Assembly: GCA_002438505.1 (NCBI GenBank)
Contig: DJPI01000030.1
Location: 1-26,032, forward strand
From: Ruminococcaceae bacterium UBA6416
GTDB taxonomy: Bacteria > Bacillota > Clostridia > Oscillospirales > Acutalibacteraceae
Length of the DNA: 26,032 bases
Direction of reading: 5' to 3'
Below, in pieces: positions 1 to 8,372 of the stretch. Each line of letters opens with the position of its first letter. The first letter of the stretch is position 1. The position numbers were made by a program, and so were the translations under genes. The notes below the pieces were generated by a model, which saw only the letters and a list, made by a program, of their open reading frames with translations, searched no databases and had not been told where the DNA came from.

Positions 1-86
1 CAAAAGTAACCCTGCGGAGCATGGAAAACCCAGCCTTTTGCAGAATATTAAAATTTTGCATATTCCAACATCCAACATCTAGATTA

Positions 87-121
87 GATAATAGATAATA
101 GATAATAAATAATAGATAATA
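87..121. repeat. Heptanucleotide tandem repeat (GATAATA)5
   Basis: Five consecutive 7-nt units, GATAATA, with one substituted base in the fourth unit, lie just upstream of the ribosome site of the first gene. The rest of 1-142 holds no gene I can support. Repeats of this kind can change length by slippage, and here a change would alter promoter or leader spacing rather than a reading frame. That role is inference. Confidence 0.8.
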
Positions 122-142
122 GATATTTCATTGGAGGAAAAA

Positions 143-1447
143 ATGTCCGTCATTGTCAGCTCAGTAACAAAAAAGTCAATAGCCGACAAAAAGGGTGTCA
201 AAAGCGGAGACGTGCTCGTTTCCGTCAACTCCCATGAAATTAATGACGTCCTTGATTATCGCTTCTATATCAAGGAGGAAAAGCTCACCCTTGCCCTCGT
301 TTCAAACGGAAAGGCCAAAAAGGTGAAGCTTCGCAAGGGTGAATACGATGATATCGGCCTTGAGTTTGAGTCATATCTTATGGATAAGCAGCATACCTGC
401 CAAAACCGCTGCATCTTCTGCTTTGTTGACCAGATGCCGCCCGGTATGCGCGAAACGCTCTATTTTAAAGACGATGACTCAAGAATGTCCTTCCTTTTCG
501 GAAGCTACGTTACGCTCACCAACCTCACCGAGCACGATGTTTCGCGTCTTATTGAAATGCACATCAGCCCCGTCAATGTTTCCGTCCACACAATGAATCC
601 CTCTTTGCGCGTAAAGATGATGAAAAACAAACACGCGGGGGAGTGCCTTTCAATCCTTCCGCGCCTTGCAAAGAGCGGAATCAAGCTCAATACCCAGCTC
701 GTTCTCTGCCCCGGAATCAATGACGGAAAGGAGCTTGAGTTCAGTCTCAGGGAGCTTGAAAAGCTCCGCCCGGCAATCCAGAGCATTGCCGCCGTTCCCG
801 TTGGGCTGACAAAGTATCGCGAAAGGCTTCCCGCCCTTCGCGCATACACAAAGGAAGAGGCGCTTCAAACAATTAAAATCGTTGATTCGTTCGGTGAAAA
901 ATGCCTTGAAAAATACGGAACACGCCTTGCTTTTTGCGCCGATGAATTCTATCTCAAGGCGGGTATTGAGATGCCGCCCGAGGAATACTATGAGGACTAT
1001 CCTCAGCTTGAAAACGGTGTCGGCCTTTGGAAGAACCTTGAAAGCGAGTTTTCTTCTGCGCTTGAAAACAGTGATTATGAGAAGCAGACCGAACGGCACG
1101 TCTCGCTTGTCACCGGTTCAGCCGCTTTCCCTCTGCTTGAGGCTTTGTGCAAAAAGGTGAACGATCGGTTCCCGAACGTGAAAGCCGATGTTTTTGAAGT
1201 TAAGAATGACTTTTTCGGCCATAGCGTGACCGTTGCCGGCCTTGTTACCGGAAAAGATTTAATTGCTCAGCTCAAAGGAAAGCCCCACGCAAAAACGCTC
1301 ATCATCCCGTCCGTTATGCTCAGAAGCGAGGGTGATGTTTTTCTTGACGATGTTTCGCTTGAGGACGTTGAAAACGCTCTTTCGGTCTCTGTTGAGGTTA
1401 CCGAAAGCAACAGCGGCTTTGAGCTTCTTGATAATATTCTCGGATAA
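143..1447 (+). CDS. DUF512 family radical-SAM-like iron-sulfur protein
   Basis: This 434-residue protein matches the DUF512 family: an N-terminal PDZ-like segment (about residues 1-65), then a cysteine motif CxxxCxFC followed by FVDQMP near residue 90, then the long conserved C-terminal domain. The CxxxCxFC arrangement resembles a radical SAM cluster site, but the biochemical role of the family is unknown. I chose ATG at 143 because GGAGG at 133-137 sits 5 nt upstream; the in-frame TTG at 131 overlaps that ribosome site. It is followed after 14 nt by der, an adjacency common in Clostridia, so the two are probably co-transcribed. Family assignment is firm; function is not known. Confidence 0.9.
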   Translation: MSVIVSSVTKKSIADKKGVKSGDVLVSVNSHEINDVLDYRFYIKEEKLTLALVSNGKAKKVKLRKGEYDDIGLEFESYLMDKQHTCQNRCIFCFVDQMPPGMRETLYFKDDDSRMSFLFGSYVTLTNLTEHDVSRLIEMHISPVNVSVHTMNPSLRVKMMKNKHAGECLSILPRLAKSGIKLNTQLVLCPGINDGKELEFSLRELEKLRPAIQSIAAVPVGLTKYRERLPALRAYTKEEALQTIKIVDSFGEKCLEKYGTRLAFCADEFYLKAGIEMPPEEYYEDYPQLENGVGLWKNLESEFSSALENSDYEKQTERHVSLVTGSAAFPLLEALCKKVNDRFPNVKADVFEVKNDFFGHSVTVAGLVTGKDLIAQLKGKPHAKTLIIPSVMLRSEGDVFLDDVSLEDVENALSVSVEVTESNSGFELLDNILG

Positions 1448-1461
1448 AAGGAGGAATAAAA

Positions 1462-2781
1462 ATGTCCCGTCCCGTTGTTGCCATAGTCGGACGCCCGAAC
1501 ACCGGCAAAAGTACCCTTTTTAACAAGCTTGTCGGCCAGAGGCTGTCCATTGTTGACAACACGCCCGGCGTCACCAGAGACAGAATTTTCGGTGATTGCG
1601 AATGGCTCTCGCGCAACTTTCTTCTTGTTGACACCGGCGGAATTGAACCTTATTCAAATGATGTGATCCTCAAACAGATGCGCTTTCAGGCTCAGCTTGC
1701 GATTGAAAGCGCAAGCGTTATTATCCTTGTTTGCGACATCAGAACCGGTGTTGTTGCAACTGACAGTGAGGTTGCCTCAATGCTTCAGCGCAGCGGAAAA
1801 CCGGTTGTTCTCTGCGTCAACAAATGTGATACCGTTGGTGACCTTCCGGCGGACTTTTATGAGTTTTATAACCTCGGTCTCGGAGACCCGGTTGCCGTTT
1901 CTGCCGTTCACGGTCACGGAACGGGAGACTTGCTTGATAAGGTTATTGAATACCTCCCCGAATGCACGGAAAAGGCGGAGGATAATGTGATAAGCGTTGC
2001 CGTCATCGGAAAACCCAATGTTGGAAAATCCTCCCTTGTTAACGCCGTCTCCGGCGAGGAACGCGCAATCGTTTCCGATATTGCCGGAACAACGCGTGAC
2101 GCAACGGACACCTTTGTTTCAAACGAGTCCGGTGATTTTGTTCTCATTGACACTGCCGGAATGCGCCGCAAGAGCCGCATTGACGATCAGCTTGAAAAAT
2201 ACAGCATTATCCGCGCAAAGATGGCCGTTGAACGCGCCCACGTCTGCGTCATTATGATTGACGCGGTTGAAGGCTTCACGGAGCAGGACTCCAAGGTTGC
2301 CGGTCTTGCCCATGAGATGGGAAAAGCCTGCATTGTTGCCGTCAACAAATGGGACGCCGTTGAAAAGGACGGAAGAACAATGGATTCCTACCGCAAAAAG
2401 CTGATGAACGATTTTTCCTTCATGAGCTATGCGCCGATAATTTTCATCTCCGCAAAAACCGGTCAGCGGCTTGACAGGCTCTTTGAGCTGATTAAGTTTG
2501 TTGACGAGCAGAACGCAATGCGCATCTCAACCGGAAAGCTCAATGACGTTCTTGCCGCCGCAACGGCAAGGGTTCAGCCGCCGACTGACAAGGGCAAGCG
2601 CCTCAAGATTTATTATATGACTCAGGCGTCAACAAGACCGCCGACATTCGTTTGCTTTGTTAACAAGGCAGAGCTGTTCCATTACAGCTATCAGCGATAC
2701 ATTGAAAACCAGATCCGTGAGGTTTTCGGCCTTGAGGGAACACCGGTGCGCTTTGTCATCAGGGAAAGAGACAGCAAATAA
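1462..2781 (+). CDS. der: Ribosome biogenesis GTPase Der (EngA)
   Basis: Der has two tandem GTPase domains and a KH-like C-terminal domain, and acts in 50S ribosomal subunit assembly. Both GTPase domains are visible: domain 1 has GRPNTGKST (residues 10-18), DTGG and NKCD; domain 2 has GKPNVGKSS, DTAGMRRK and NKWD. The C-terminus ends GTPVRFVIRERDS, as expected for the KH-like domain. The length, 439 residues, is normal for the family. Ribosome site AAGGAGG lies about 8 nt before the ATG. No clear terminator follows; the next promoter begins 9 nt after the stop codon, so readthrough into the riboswitch leader is possible. Confidence 0.98.
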   Translation: MSRPVVAIVGRPNTGKSTLFNKLVGQRLSIVDNTPGVTRDRIFGDCEWLSRNFLLVDTGGIEPYSNDVILKQMRFQAQLAIESASVIILVCDIRTGVVATDSEVASMLQRSGKPVVLCVNKCDTVGDLPADFYEFYNLGLGDPVAVSAVHGHGTGDLLDKVIEYLPECTEKAEDNVISVAVIGKPNVGKSSLVNAVSGEERAIVSDIAGTTRDATDTFVSNESGDFVLIDTAGMRRKSRIDDQLEKYSIIRAKMAVERAHVCVIMIDAVEGFTEQDSKVAGLAHEMGKACIVAVNKWDAVEKDGRTMDSYRKKLMNDFSFMSYAPIIFISAKTGQRLDRLFELIKFVDEQNAMRISTGKLNDVLAAATARVQPPTDKGKRLKIYYMTQASTRPPTFVCFVNKAELFHYSYQRYIENQIREVFGLEGTPVRFVIRERDSK

Positions 2782-2790
2782 CATTTTTCC

Positions 2791-2819
2791 TTGACAGCCG
2801 CATTCTCCGGTGATACAAT
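2791..2819 (+). promoter_or_regulatory. Sigma-A promoter of the corrinoid operon
   Basis: TTGACA at 2791-2796, a 17-nt spacer, and TACAAT at 2814-2819. It is placed to start transcription near 2826, just before the riboswitch core. Confidence 0.85.
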
Positions 2820-2825
2820 AGCCAA

Positions 2826-2960
2826 AGATAATTTAATATCAAGCGTCAGCAGGGAAATGCCGGTGAAAATCCGGAGCAACCGCCATTGCCGTTATCAGCC
2901 TTGAGCTGTCAGTCGGAATGCCTGCTTTCGCAGAACGGAAATCAACTTCACTTTTGGGCT
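2826..2960 (+). promoter_or_regulatory. Cobalamin riboswitch (RF00174-like)
   Basis: The leader carries the conserved cobalamin aptamer pieces in order. GCAGGGAA at 2849-2856 is followed by CCGGTGAAAATCCGG (short CCGG/CCGG stem), then AACCGCCATTG, then GTCAGTCGGAATGCCTGC (B12-box-like). GCAGG at 2849-2853 can pair with CCTGC around 2930-2934, closing the core as in known cobalamin aptamers. The boundaries are approximate. A second hairpin (TTCAC/GTGAA, about 2947-2974) and then a terminator follow, so control by transcription termination is likely. The downstream genes, an ECF transporter and transcobalamin-like proteins, agree with a corrinoid ligand. Which corrinoid form is sensed cannot be read by eye. 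Confidence 0.85.
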
Positions 2961-2990
2961 TGTGGAAAGGTGAATCCAATGAGGATAACT

Positions 2991-3026
2991 GCGCCCTTTT
3001 TCAAAAAGTGAAAAGGGCGGTTTTTT
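2991..3026 (+). terminator. Riboswitch-associated intrinsic terminator
   Basis: CGCCCTTTT (2992-3000) pairs with AAAAGGGCG (3011-3019) and is followed by a run of six T. It lies between the aptamer and the first gene start, 21 nt before the TTG, so it is the likely expression platform. Confidence 0.85.
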
Positions 3027-3046
3027 ATTATTTGGTGGTGTTATAA

Positions 3047-4369
3047 TTGAAAAAAGCAATATCGTTTTTTCTGTGTTTTGTTTTTCTGCTCGGCGTTTTC
3101 TGTGTTTCTTCTTTTTCAGTGAGTGAGCCGTGCTCATACATAACCGACTCAAAAACGCCCGTTACACAGGGAAAGCTGAAATATTCAAAAAAGCTCGGCC
3201 CCGGCTTCATGAACACACCGACAACGCCCGTTGTTGTTGGAAACACGCTCATCACCGCCGCCGGAAAAAAGCTTTATAAGCTTGACGCGCAGACCGGAAA
3301 GGAGCTCAAAAGCGTTGAGCTTGAAGGCTCGGTCGGCTTTGCCGTTTGTCCCGTGCTTTGCGCAAAGGGAAAAATTTTTGTTCAGCTTGACGGCGGAAAA
3401 ATTCAGGCGTTTGATTTTAAAACTATGAAGTCGCTCTGGCTTTATACCGATTCGCTCGGCGGTCAGGGGCTTTCTTTGCTTACATATGACAACGGCTATG
3501 TTTACACCGGCTTTTGGATTGGTGAAACGGACAGCGCAAACTTTGTCTGCTTGAGCGCAAAGGACGAAAACCCGAAAAAGGAAACCGAAAAAAAGAAGCC
3601 GCGCTGGACATATAAGCACAAAGGCGGCTTTTACTGGGCAGGCGCCGCCGTGACGGAAAAGTTTGTCCTTGTCGGCTGTGATGACGGAAAAAACGCAAGC
3701 GGCGGAAGCTCAAAAATCCTTTCTCTCAGGAAAACCGATGGAAAGCTTGTTTCCTCCTTAAAAACAAAGGGCGACCTGCGCAGCAGTGTGAGCTATGACA
3801 GAGCGCAAAAGGTATATTGGATTTCAAGCAAGGCGGGCTTTGTCTATCGTTTCAAAGCCGAGGAAAAAAGCGGAAAGCTCTCCGCACTCAAGGCATTTAA
3901 AGCGTGCGGAAGCGTAACGTCAACGCCGGTTGTGTGCAATAATCGTGTTTATTTCGGCGCGCAGGACGGCGAAAAGGGGAAGTTCATTGTTCTTGACGCA
4001 AGAACAATGAAAAAGCTTTATGACTGTTCTCTTGATGGCTATCCGCAGTCCACAGCGCTGATTTCAACCGGCTATGAAAACAGGGTGTATATCTATATGA
4101 CAATCAACCAAAAGCCCGGCGGAATTGTGATGTTTGAGGACTCTGCGGAGAGAACAAAGCCGGAAATGACGGAGCTTTTTTCTCCGCCCGGAGCGCTTTC
4201 TCAGTATTGTATCTCCTCTGTCACGGCCGGAAGTGACGGAACGCTCTATTATAAAAACGATTCCGGCTGCATTTTTGCCGTTGCGGAAAACAATCCCTCG
4301 GTCTTTGTGCGGATGATTAACACCGTTTTGCGCCTTCTTTTGAAGCTTGTTTCCGGAGGTGTGAGATGA
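3047..4369 (+). CDS. Secreted PQQ-like beta-propeller protein of the corrinoid operon
   Basis: The protein (440 residues) has a signal peptide (MKKAISFFLCFVFLLGVFC...) with no clean lipobox, then repeated blade-like units of the PQQ/YVTN type such as TPVVVGNTLITAAGKKLYKL and TPVVCNNRVYFGAQD. PQQ-like repeats make beta-propellers; binding of PQQ itself is not implied. The C-terminus is a basic, hydrophobic helix (VRMINTVLRLLLKLV) that could hold it at the membrane. The start is TTG at 3047, with a GGTGG ribosome site about 8 nt upstream. It is the first gene after the riboswitch and overlaps ecfT by 4 nt (ATGA). A role in binding corrinoid outside the cell, like the unrelated propeller BtuG of Bacteroides, is my inference. 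Confidence 0.8.
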   Translation: MKKAISFFLCFVFLLGVFCVSSFSVSEPCSYITDSKTPVTQGKLKYSKKLGPGFMNTPTTPVVVGNTLITAAGKKLYKLDAQTGKELKSVELEGSVGFAVCPVLCAKGKIFVQLDGGKIQAFDFKTMKSLWLYTDSLGGQGLSLLTYDNGYVYTGFWIGETDSANFVCLSAKDENPKKETEKKKPRWTYKHKGGFYWAGAAVTEKFVLVGCDDGKNASGGSSKILSLRKTDGKLVSSLKTKGDLRSSVSYDRAQKVYWISSKAGFVYRFKAEEKSGKLSALKAFKACGSVTSTPVVCNNRVYFGAQDGEKGKFIVLDARTMKKLYDCSLDGYPQSTALISTGYENRVYIYMTINQKPGGIVMFEDSAERTKPEMTELFSPPGALSQYCISSVTAGSDGTLYYKNDSGCIFAVAENNPSVFVRMINTVLRLLLKLVSGGVR

Positions 4370-5241
4370 AAACCGGGGTGAGGGGGATTCACCCGGTTTC
4401 CGCGTTCCTCTTTTTTGCTCTTGCTTTTGCGGTGACGCTGATAACGTGGAACCCCATTCTCTGCGCCGTGAGCCTTTTTTGCGCGTTTGCGCTTGACGTT
4501 CGGCTGAGGGGAAAGCGGGCGGTGAAGTCCTTTTTTTCTTTCATTCTTCCAACCGTTTTTCTCATAACGCTTTTCAATATGTTATTTGCGCATTACGGAG
4601 TGACGGTTCTTTTCACGCTGAAAAGCGGAAACAGCGTTACCCTTGAGGCCATCGTCTGCGGCCTTGTTTACGGTGTCAGAACCGCGTGTACGGTGCTTTG
4701 GCTGTTCTCTTTCAATGAGATTATGAGCGAGGATAAATTCATTTTTCTGTTCGGAAAGCTGTCGCCGCGGCTTGCGCTCGTGCTTTCAATGGCTTTGCGC
4801 TTCATTCCGCTTTTTTCGGAGTCTGCGCGTGAGATTGAAAGGGCTCGCCGCGGAATCGGCATAGACTCAAAAAGCGGTTCGGTTTTTGACCGGTTCAGAA
4901 ACTCGCTTCATGTTTTTTCAATTCTTGTCACCCGGTCGCTTGAACACGCCGTTGAGTCTGCAAACTCAATGTCCGCGCGCGGCTACGGCTTAAAGGGGCG
5001 GACAAACTGCTCATTTTATCCGCTTCGGGCGTTTGATTTTGTCCTTTCGGCTTTTGCGGTTTTTGCGGCGCTTTTTGTTGCTGTTTTTTCAAAAAGCCTT
5101 GCCTCGGGTTATAACCCCGTGATTGAAATTGCGCCCTTCTCTTTCAAAGGCGCTTTTGCGTGTTCTTTGTTTTTGATAATGTGCATTCTGCCGCTGATTT
5201 TTGACGTTACGGAGGAAAAACGATGGTTGATTTCAAATTGA
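4366..5241 (+). CDS. ecfT: ECF transporter transmembrane protein EcfT (CbiQ family)
   Basis: EcfT is the membrane scaffold that couples the ATPases to the substrate-binding S component. The 291-residue protein has several hydrophobic helices and the two EcfT coupling motifs, ERARRGIGID (about residues 161-170) and SMSARGYGLKGR (about 204-215), whose ARG-type sequences contact the ATPase grooves. It starts in a 4-nt overlap with the propeller gene and overlaps ecfA by 19 nt, so translation is probably coupled. Because the operon has its own S component, this is a dedicated (group I type) ECF module rather than the shared module; that reading rests on gene order. Confidence 0.92.
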   Translation: MKTGVRGIHPVSAFLFFALAFAVTLITWNPILCAVSLFCAFALDVRLRGKRAVKSFFSFILPTVFLITLFNMLFAHYGVTVLFTLKSGNSVTLEAIVCGLVYGVRTACTVLWLFSFNEIMSEDKFIFLFGKLSPRLALVLSMALRFIPLFSESAREIERARRGIGIDSKSGSVFDRFRNSLHVFSILVTRSLEHAVESANSMSARGYGLKGRTNCSFYPLRAFDFVLSAFAVFAALFVAVFSKSLASGYNPVIEIAPFSFKGAFACSLFLIMCILPLIFDVTEEKRWLISN

Positions 5242-6887
5242 AAAACCTTTCATTTTTCTTTCCGGACGGAAAAGCGGCGCTTAAAAACATAAGCCTTGAA
5301 ATTCCGCACGGCCAGTTCGTTGTCCTTTGCGGAAAAAGCGGAAGCGGAAAAACAACTCTTTTGAAGCTTCTCAAGCCCGAGCTTTCTCCGAACGGGAAAG
5401 AGGAGGGTGAGGTTGAAATTTTCGGCGCGGAAAAGGGTACGCTTTCTCAGCGCGTTTCCGCCTCAAAAATCGGTTTCATAATGCAGAACACCGAAACTCA
5501 GGCCGTGACTCATTCGGTCAAAAGCGAGCTGTTTTTTACCCTTGAAAACCTTGGAACAAGCCCGGGCAAGGCGCGGATGAGAGTTGCGGAAACGGCGGCG
5601 CTCTTCTCGATTGAAAACCTGCTTGAAAGGAAGATAAGCGAGCTTTCCGGAGGCCAAAAGCAGTTTGTGAACCTTGCCTCTGTCTGCGCGGCGAATCCGC
5701 AGGTTCTTCTTCTTGATGAACCGACGGCGCAGCTTGACCCGGTCTCCTCTCAAAGGCTCATTGACCTTGTGAACACTCTTTGCCGTGAATACGCAGTGAC
5801 GGTCATCATCAGCGAGCACAGGCTTGAAAAGCTCATTCCCCTTGCCGACCGTGTTATTGTTCTTGAAAACGGGGAGCTTGTGAGTGACACGGCGCCGGAA
5901 AAAATCAGCCCGGAGGTTGCCCAAAAAAACGAATTCATCCGCACGAGTCTGCCGTTTCCGATGAGGCTTTATTTTTCACTCGGCTTTTCCGGCTCTGCCC
6001 CGGTTGATACCGAAAGCGGAAGAAAGTGGCTCTCCTCCCTGATTAAACATCCGGCCGAAACCACCTTGGAAAACAAGGAACGCAAAAAAAACGGTGAAAA
6101 TGCCGTCAGGCTGAAAAACATTTTTTATTCCTATGACGGAAAAGAATATATTCTTAAAGGCCTTGACCTCACGATTAAAAAAGGCTCCGTCTTTGGCATC
6201 TTCGGCGCGAACGGAGCCGGAAAAACAACGCTCCTCAATCTCATTGGCGGACTGCTTAAGGCCAAAAAAGGAAAGGTTGAACTTTTCTCAAAAGATATAA
6301 ATAAATACAAAACAAATGAGCTTTTCAAAAACAATGTTGCTTTTCTTCCCCAAAACTGCGAAGCGCTTTTTGCCGGGCCGACCGTTTTTGATGACCTTGA
6401 AAATATTCTTATCGCGGAAAAAATCCCCAAAGATGAACGCAAAAGGCAAATTGCTGCTGTCAGCGCCTTTTGCTCGATTGAGCCGTTTTTGAAAAGCCAC
6501 CCGTATGACATCAGCGGCGGTGAGCTTCAGCGTGCGGCGCTTGCGGCGGTACTGCTCAAAAAGCCGCGTCTGCTTCTTCTTGATGAGCCGACAAAGGGAA
6601 TGGACGGCCTTTTCAAGAAAAAGCTCGGTGAAAAGCTTTTTGCGCTTTCAAAAAGCGGCGTCACGGTTGTCATGGTGTCTCATGACACTGAGTTTTGCGC
6701 ACGGTACTGCGATGAATGCGCCCTTGTTTTTGACGGCCGCTGCGCCTTTTCCGGCGGAACAAGGGATTTCTTTTTTGAAAATTGTTTTTACACAACGGCC
6801 GCCTGCAAAACGGCGCGTTCGGTTTTCCCCGGCGCAGTGACGGAAAGCGAGGTGCTCTCTCTTTGCAAAAAAAATCTCGGGCTTTGA
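5223..6887 (+). CDS. ecfA: ECF transporter double ATPase (EcfA1-EcfA2 fusion)
   Basis: One 554-residue chain carries two complete ABC ATPase domains. Domain 1 has Walker A GKSGSGKTT (from residue 37), a Q-loop near Q88, signature LSGGQKQ (141-147) and Walker B LLLDEPTA. Domain 2, from about residue 295, has GANGAGKTT, ISGGELQR and LLLDEPTK. Both domains look catalytically complete. ECF transporters usually use two separate ATPase chains; fused versions are known. The ATG at 5223 lies inside the end of ecfT, just after GGAGG. The 3' end overlaps the S-component gene by 25 nt. It powers import by the EcfT/S complex. Confidence 0.95.
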   Translation: MVDFKLKNLSFFFPDGKAALKNISLEIPHGQFVVLCGKSGSGKTTLLKLLKPELSPNGKEEGEVEIFGAEKGTLSQRVSASKIGFIMQNTETQAVTHSVKSELFFTLENLGTSPGKARMRVAETAALFSIENLLERKISELSGGQKQFVNLASVCAANPQVLLLDEPTAQLDPVSSQRLIDLVNTLCREYAVTVIISEHRLEKLIPLADRVIVLENGELVSDTAPEKISPEVAQKNEFIRTSLPFPMRLYFSLGFSGSAPVDTESGRKWLSSLIKHPAETTLENKERKKNGENAVRLKNIFYSYDGKEYILKGLDLTIKKGSVFGIFGANGAGKTTLLNLIGGLLKAKKGKVELFSKDINKYKTNELFKNNVAFLPQNCEALFAGPTVFDDLENILIAEKIPKDERKRQIAAVSAFCSIEPFLKSHPYDISGGELQRAALAAVLLKKPRLLLLDEPTKGMDGLFKKKLGEKLFALSKSGVTVVMVSHDTEFCARYCDECALVFDGRCAFSGGTRDFFFENCFYTTAACKTARSVFPGAVTESEVLSLCKKNLGL

Positions 6888-7582
6888 GCGTTTTGTCCTC
6901 TCTTCTTCTTTTTGTTGCCGCGCCCGTCCTTGTTGTTTTGAGCTTTGAATATCTTGATTCAAGGTATTACTATATCTCGTGCGCTGCTCTCATTCTCCTT
7001 TCTCTGCTCCCGTTTTTTGTAATGTTTGAAAAGCGGAAAATCAAAACAACGGAGATTGCTGCGGCTGCGGTGATGATTGCGCTTTGCGTTGCCTCGCGCC
7101 TTGCCTTTTCCTTTGTTCCCCAGGTCAAGCCCCTTTGCGCCCTTGTGATAATTACTGCGGTTTCCTTCGGAAGCAATGTCGGCTTTGTTGTTGGTGCGCT
7201 TTCAGTTTTTCTGTCAAACTTCGCCTTCGGCCAGGGAATGTTCACTCCTTTTCAAATGCTCGGAATGGGGCTTTGCGGCTTTGTTTGCGGCATTGTTTTC
7301 TGCGGACGGAAAAGCGCAAAAAACCGCCTTGCCGTTTCGGCTGTCGGCTTCTGTGTGACGCTTGTTGTTTATGGAGTTATTGTTGACTCCTGCTCGGTTT
7401 TGATGATGGTGACGGAGTATACGTTCAAAAATGTTTTTGCCGTTTTTCTTTCCGGGTTGCCGTTCAATCTCATTCACGCTTTGACAACCGCACTCGTCCT
7501 CTTTTTCTGCCACAGGCCGATGTATGACAAGCTTTCGCGCCTTCACGATAAATACGGAATCTTCGCTATAAAGGAAGTTTGA
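6863..7582 (+). CDS. ECF transporter S component, probable corrinoid-binding
   Basis: The 239-residue, strongly hydrophobic protein has about six or seven membrane helices and follows EcfT and EcfA. I place the start at TTG 6863, because GAGGTG at 6849-6854 lies 8 nt upstream and the resulting N-terminus (MQKKSRALSVLSS) is a sensible cytoplasmic start; the longer frame from 6782 lies inside ecfA and looks spurious. Conserved-looking segments include RLAFSFVPQVKP and FGQGMFTPFQMLGMGLCGF, typical of an S-component group that includes CbrT-like proteins. Corrinoid specificity is inferred from the riboswitch and from the DUF4430 neighbours, not from known ligand residues. Confidence 0.85.
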   Translation: MQKKSRALSVLSSLLLFVAAPVLVVLSFEYLDSRYYYISCAALILLSLLPFFVMFEKRKIKTTEIAAAAVMIALCVASRLAFSFVPQVKPLCALVIITAVSFGSNVGFVVGALSVFLSNFAFGQGMFTPFQMLGMGLCGFVCGIVFCGRKSAKNRLAVSAVGFCVTLVVYGVIVDSCSVLMMVTEYTFKNVFAVFLSGLPFNLIHALTTALVLFFCHRPMYDKLSRLHDKYGIFAIKEV

Positions 7583-7585
7583 ATA

Positions 7586-8326
7586 ATGAAAAAATATATT
7601 TCTCTGATTCTTTCAGTTATAACGCTTCTTGCTCTTTCCGGCTGCACGGAAGCCGGAAAAAACCGGCCGGAAACTGCTCTTTCGGGTTCTTCAACGGTTT
7701 GCGCTTTGCAAAGCACTTCGCAGCAAATTAAAAGCGAGACGGCGCAAAGCACAGCCTCTTCAGTCACAACCTCTCAAAGCACAACAGCAAAAAGCACAAC
7801 AGCAAAAAGCACCGCTGCCGAAAGTACAACTGCAATAACAACTGCGCCGGAAACAACAACAAAGACGCAAAAAACCGAACCGGAAAACCCCTCGTCCGTC
7901 TGCTATCTGACGATTGATTGCAGTAACATTAAAAAAGACCCTTCCTCCCTCAAAAAAGGAAAAGAGACCTTTGTTCCAAAGAGCGGTTATATTCTTAACG
8001 AAACCGCCGTTTCTTTTGAAGCGGGGGAGAGTGCGTTTGATGTTCTCAAACGCGCCTGCAAGGAAAATGTCTGCACGGATAACTGCAAATACTGCCAAAA
8101 AGGCGGAATACAGCTTGAATTTTCCTTTACCCCGGCCTATAAATCATATTACGTTGAGGGCATTCATCAGCTTTATGAAAAGGACTGCGGAAGTTTTTCC
8201 GGCTGGATGTATTGCGTCAACGGAAAATATCCTGATGTTGCCTCGAGCGAGTATAAGCTTAAAAACGGCGACAGAATCACGTTTGCATACACCGTTTCAA
8301 TGGGAGACGATTTGACCAACCCATGA
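7586..8326 (+). CDS. DUF4430 lipoprotein (transcobalamin beta-domain-like)
   Basis: The 246-residue protein has a lipoprotein signal with lipobox LALSGC, a Ser/Thr-rich linker of about 70 residues, and a C-terminal DUF4430 domain. The linker DNA contains two perfect 15-nt repeats at 7776-7805 and a degenerate third. The domain is marked by YVEGIHQLYEKDCG, SGWMYCVNGKYPD and LKNGDRITFAYT, matching the family pattern. DUF4430 is related to the C-terminal beta domain of intrinsic factor and transcobalamin. It starts 3 nt after the S-component stop. A role as membrane-anchored corrinoid receptor delivering ligand to the S component fits the operon but is inference; some DUF4430 proteins have no known ligand. 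Confidence 0.88.
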   Translation: MKKYISLILSVITLLALSGCTEAGKNRPETALSGSSTVCALQSTSQQIKSETAQSTASSVTTSQSTTAKSTTAKSTAAESTTAITTAPETTTKTQKTEPENPSSVCYLTIDCSNIKKDPSSLKKGKETFVPKSGYILNETAVSFEAGESAFDVLKRACKENVCTDNCKYCQKGGIQLEFSFTPAYKSYYVEGIHQLYEKDCGSFSGWMYCVNGKYPDVASSEYKLKNGDRITFAYTVSMGDDLTNP

Positions 8327-8372
8327 AAACCGGTGTCTGACAATAAAAACACATGAAAGGAAGTTTTTACCA

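Noticed and set aside
131..142. TTG start for the DUF512 gene
   Set aside because: The TTG overlaps the GGAGG ribosome site; ATG 143 is correctly spaced.
6782..6862. Extended N-terminus of the S component
   Set aside because: It lies inside ecfA, has no ribosome site and reads as non-hydrophobic, unconserved sequence; TTG 6863 has GAGGTG at good spacing.
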